From the NCBI RefSeq assembly GCF_000024405.1, contig NC_013517.1:1116001-1180000 (forward strand): a stretch of 64,000 nt of DNA, read 5' to 3'. The notes under the pieces were generated by a model that had not been told where the DNA came from, did not search any database, and saw nothing but the letters and a program-made list of their open reading frames with translations. Shown one piece after another: positions 61,303 to 64,000 of the stretch (positions within the stretch are counted from its first letter, which is position 1; the number at the start of each line of letters is the position of its first letter). The stretch is from Sebaldella termitidis ATCC 33386. Its GTDB lineage: Bacteria > Fusobacteriota > Fusobacteriia > Fusobacteriales > Leptotrichiaceae. The translations under genes and the position numbers were made by a program.

Positions 61303-61986
61303 ATGAAAAAAATAATATCGGCATTATTGCTTTTGATAATAACTGCTGCATGCTTTACAGGAAATAAAGCAAAAAGCAGGGAAGAAGTATATAAAGAAAT
61401 GGAAAAAGAAATAGCAGAAATGAAATATTTTAAATATACCTCGCAGGATAGTGCATATCTCTCATTTTACGAGGGACAGAGCACGAATACTTTTAGTGTG
61501 GATAAAAAAGGGAACAGCTACAGCAACAGAAACGGAGAACACAGATATAAAGTAGACGGAGCAGTGTATCTGCGTTCTATTGTCCTGAAACAGGAAGGGG
61601 TAAAGGCTGCAGTAATAATGGATACTCTTTCGGAAGACGAAACGGATATAGGATATTTTGACAGAAATACAGAAAATGTGCGAAACTTTCTTCTGAGCAA
61701 TATGAAAGCATTTAGTAAGCTTCCCAGCCAAAAGATCACCACACAGGGTAAGGGCATAAAAATAGAAATAACAGATTTGAAAGATACTAATTATGATCTT
61801 CTTGATAATATAGAAATTTTTTATGAACCGGGAAAGCAAATAACTTATTTATTTAGCAGAACTGAAAATCTAAACGGAGAGCAGAAAAAATATACTGTTA
61901 CAGATAAGCTGGCACTTAATTCCGCGGAAGTAATAAAGCTTCCTGAACTAATGCAGCAGGGAGCAATACTGGAACTAAAACGATAA
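61303..61986 (+). CDS. Putative lipoprotein of unknown function
   Basis: 227 residues from ATG 61303, with GGAGGAG just ahead; the longer frame from 61246 starts within the promoter. The signal peptide KKIISALLLLIITAAC ends in a good lipobox (TAAC), so it should be lipidated in the envelope. The mature part is strand-rich with repeated aromatic/charged segments (FKYTSQDSAYLSFYEGQSTN, KYTVTDKLALNSAEVIKLPE), loosely like LolA-type or other beta-sandwich lipoproteins. No catalytic motif seen. Confidence 0.8.
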   Translation: MKKIISALLLLIITAACFTGNKAKSREEVYKEMEKEIAEMKYFKYTSQDSAYLSFYEGQSTNTFSVDKKGNSYSNRNGEHRYKVDGAVYLRSIVLKQEGVKAAVIMDTLSEDETDIGYFDRNTENVRNFLLSNMKAFSKLPSQKITTQGKGIKIEITDLKDTNYDLLDNIEIFYEPGKQITYLFSRTENLNGEQKKYTVTDKLALNSAEVIKLPELMQQGAILELKR

Positions 61987-62100
61987 ATAATATAGGAAAA
62001 TGAACAATTTACTGTATGTAAAAAATCATTTTTTAGATGCAAAAGAAATTGCAGCTGATTATTAGGCAATGAGATTTTTATGCACTAATTTGATAAATAA

Positions 62101-62130
62101 AAGTCCTGTAAGGACTCAGGGCTTTACTTT
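62101..62130 (+). terminator. Probable terminator after the lipoprotein gene
   Basis: AAGTCCTG and CAGGGCTT pair (one G-U) around TAAGGACT, followed by TACTTTTACT. An alternative hairpin AGTCCT-GTA-AGGACT uses the same bases. Confidence 0.6.
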
Positions 62131-62211
62131 TACTGCGGAAAATAAAATTTTGATATTCCCTTCTTATTATGGTAGTATGATAAATAAAGAAAAAACCCGG
62201 GAGTTGGTAAA

Positions 62212-63435
62212 ATGTACACAGAAGCAGCAGTTATAGGCGGAGGCGCGGCAGGATTCATGGCTGCGGTTACAGCTAAGGCAAATGGTTTGGATATTATTAT
62301 TATGGAAAGAAAAGACAGAGTTTTGAAAAAAGTTTTGGCAACAGGAAACGGAAGATGCAATTATACGAATATCAATGCCGGTATTTCTAATTATTACGGG
62401 GAAGACAGAGAATTCGCAAGGGATGTGCTGGAAATATTCGGTCCTGAAAATGCAGTGGATTTTTTTGAGAAACTTGGTATAGTACATAAAATAGAAGAAA
62501 ACGGAAAAGTATATCCTTACAGCGGACAGGCTTCAGCTGTGGTAGATGCACTCAGATTTGAAACACAGAGACTGGAAATACCAATTTATACTAATTTTGA
62601 TGTTTCCAGAATAAAATATGAAAATTCATTGTTTAAAATTTTTTCAAATGACGGAAACAAAATAATAACATGCAAAAAACTCATTATAGCAGCAGGAGGA
62701 TGTTCTTATCCCGAGCTTGGGTCAAATGGGAGCGGGTACAGGCTTGCTGAAATGATGGGGCATAAGTCAACAGAACTTAGGCCTGCACTTGTACAGCTGA
62801 AAACAGAAAAAGATCCTGTAAAGGGTCTGCACGGAATAAAAGTAAATGCAAAAATTACGGCGTATTATAAAGGAAAAGAGCTGAATTCCTCTGAAGGAGA
62901 ACTTTTGTTTACTGATTACGGCATATCAGGTCCGGTAGTTTTTAATCTGTCATATTTAACAGCTTTATATGACAATCTTATATTCAGGGCTGACTTAATG
63001 CCCGATTATAATATCTGTGATATAGAGAAGATGCTTACTGTAAGAAAAGAAAATCTGAGTCATCTGACAATGGAGGACTTTTTAGTGGGTATGATAAATA
63101 AAAAGTTGGGACAGCTTTTGCTGAAACGATCGGGAATAGAAAAGCTTTCTCTCTCTGTAGAAAAACTTTCTGATGAAAGAATTACCAAAATTGCATTTTT
63201 GATAAAAAATTATGATATAAAAATTCAGGAAACGACAGGTTTCAGGAATGCTCAGGTAACAGCAGGAGGAGTAAAAACAGAGGGAGTAAATCCCAAGACT
63301 ATGGAATCAAAGAAAGTGAAAAATTTATATTTTGCCGGAGAGGTGCTTGATATTTTTGGCGACTGCGGAGGATATAATCTTCAATGGGCATGGGCTTCGG
63401 GCTATCTTGCGGGAAAAAGTGCCGCCGGAAAATAA
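62212..63435 (+). CDS. FAD-dependent oxidoreductase, HI0933/YhiN/BaiN family
   Basis: 407 residues. The dinucleotide-binding motif VIGGGAAGFMAAVTAKANG starts at residue 7, followed by MERKDRVLKKVLATGNGRCNYTN, the hallmark of the family. LIIAAGGCSYPELGSNGSGY and the C-terminal FAGEVLDIFGDCGGYNLQWAWASG complete the FAD site. BaiN of Clostridium scindens is reported to reduce bile-acid intermediates, but most members have no known substrate, so that activity should not be assumed. GGGAGTTGG precedes the ATG. Confidence 0.92.
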   Translation: MYTEAAVIGGGAAGFMAAVTAKANGLDIIIMERKDRVLKKVLATGNGRCNYTNINAGISNYYGEDREFARDVLEIFGPENAVDFFEKLGIVHKIEENGKVYPYSGQASAVVDALRFETQRLEIPIYTNFDVSRIKYENSLFKIFSNDGNKIITCKKLIIAAGGCSYPELGSNGSGYRLAEMMGHKSTELRPALVQLKTEKDPVKGLHGIKVNAKITAYYKGKELNSSEGELLFTDYGISGPVVFNLSYLTALYDNLIFRADLMPDYNICDIEKMLTVRKENLSHLTMEDFLVGMINKKLGQLLLKRSGIEKLSLSVEKLSDERITKIAFLIKNYDIKIQETTGFRNAQVTAGGVKTEGVNPKTMESKKVKNLYFAGEVLDIFGDCGGYNLQWAWASGYLAGKSAAGK

Positions 63436-63464
63436 ATCTATGAAAAAAGTAAAGGACTTTGGAT

Positions 63465-64000
63465 ATGTTGAGAATAAATAATATAAAAATACCTGTAAAA
63501 CACTCTAAAGAAGATGTATTAAAGCAAGCAGCGGAAATACTGGGAGTAAGAACAGACGAAATAAAGGAATTCAAAATAACGGGACAGTCAATAGATGCAA
63601 GAAATAAGAGTAATATTATATATGTGTATTCTGTGGACATAATGATTCCTGATGAAGACAGATTTTTAGAAAATAAAAATGTAAAAAAAACAGAGACTTT
63701 CATATATAAAACTGAAAAACTATCAAATATACCTGAAAAAAGGCCTGTAGTAGCAGGAAGCGGTCCTGCGGGAATATTTGCCGCGCTTATTCTGGCAGAA
63801 GCGGGACTGAAACCGGTTATACTTGAAAGAGGAAAAAATGTAGATGAAAGAAAAAAAGATGTCTATGACTTTTTTAAAACAGGTATTTTGAATACTGAAT
63901 CAAATGTACAGTTTGGTGAAGGAGGAGCCGGAACATTTTCGGACGGGAAACTTACTACAAATACTCATAATATCAGAATAAAAAAAGTGATAAATGAATT
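63465..64000 (+). CDS. FAD-dependent dehydrogenase (COG2509-like), 3' partial
   Basis: 178 complete codons are visible before the window ends; the family has about 460-540 residues. It starts at ATG 63465 with AAAGGA upstream, 29 bases after the previous stop. Residues ~1-85 form a ferredoxin-like N-terminal domain (MLRINNIKIPVKHSKEDVL). The FAD-binding motif VVAGSGPAGIFAALILAEAG is at about 95-114, followed by ERGKNVDERKKDV and QFGEGGAGTFSDGKLTT, characteristic of this uncharacterised flavoprotein group. Likely co-transcribed with the flavoprotein before it. Confidence 0.9.
   Translation, partial: MLRINNIKIPVKHSKEDVLKQAAEILGVRTDEIKEFKITGQSIDARNKSNIIYVYSVDIMIPDEDRFLENKNVKKTETFIYKTEKLSNIPEKRPVVAGSGPAGIFAALILAEAGLKPVILERGKNVDERKKDVYDFFKTGILNTESNVQFGEGGAGTFSDGKLTTNTHNIRIKKVINE

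Noticed and set aside
1-64000. tRNA or rRNA genes, insertion sequences, prophage or integrase genes.
   Set aside because: No T-arm or anticodon patterns, no transposase or integrase motifs and no terminal inverted repeats were seen on reading both strands; a tRNA-scan was not possible here.

Overview
The window is low-GC DNA rich in AGA and ATA codons, densely coding, from an anaerobic diderm bacterium. The mix of a C-terminal-barrel autotransporter, a giant surface repeat protein, Fusobacteria/Firmicutes-style EutV/EutW control and Pdu plus Eut microcompartment genes suggests a fusobacterium of the Leptotrichiaceae/Sebaldella kind. That placement is inference from gene content; there is no rRNA here.

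Bases 1-23576 form one plus-strand bacterial microcompartment (BMC) super-locus. It begins inside pduC and runs pduCDE (B12 diol dehydratase), pduGH (reactivase), a GlcG/PduO-C-like protein, pduP and a BMC-H gene. A promoter and an ANTAR-type antiterminator follow. Then come BMC-H, pduU, pduV, an extended BMC-H with an acidic linker and a basic tail, BMC-H, a eutE-type aldehyde dehydrogenase, eutT, pduL, pduM, pduN, a small EutQ-N-like protein and pduQ. Next are the two-component genes eutV/eutW, a second ANTAR antiterminator, and eutA, B, C, L, H and Q. Propanediol and ethanolamine catabolism therefore share shell, phosphotransacylase (PduL), alcohol dehydrogenase (PduQ), cobalamin adenosylation (EutT) and regulator.

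Bases 24013-45670 encode cell-surface proteins: an autotransporter, a ~4,900-residue protein with 19 tandem units of exactly 411 bp (137 aa), and, two bases downstream of it, a 1,222-residue outer-membrane beta-barrel protein. The last two look like a secreted fibre and its membrane partner.

Bases 45743-60577 are carbohydrate genes. On the minus strand lie a small putative envelope protein, a sorbitol operon (gutM-srlA-srlE-srlD) without an EIIA gene, and gldA. On the plus strand lie a fructose-6-phosphate-aldolase-like gene, two paralogous SorC-type regulators with a DeoR regulator (minus strand) between them, a glucose-family PTS EIICB, and a glycyl-radical enzyme with its activase. The set glycyl-radical enzyme + aldolase + GldA + PTS matches a predicted route that splits a 1-deoxy-sugar phosphate into glyceraldehyde-3-P and hydroxyacetone. 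GldA would reduce hydroxyacetone to 1,2-propanediol, the substrate of the Pdu compartment at the start of the window.

Bases 60578-64000 hold a promoter-driven, terminator-ended putative small RNA, a 20-codon hydrophobic micro-ORF resembling a type I toxin, a lipoprotein, and two FAD-dependent oxidoreductases, the second cut by the window end. I saw no tRNA, rRNA, CRISPR array or insertion sequence.
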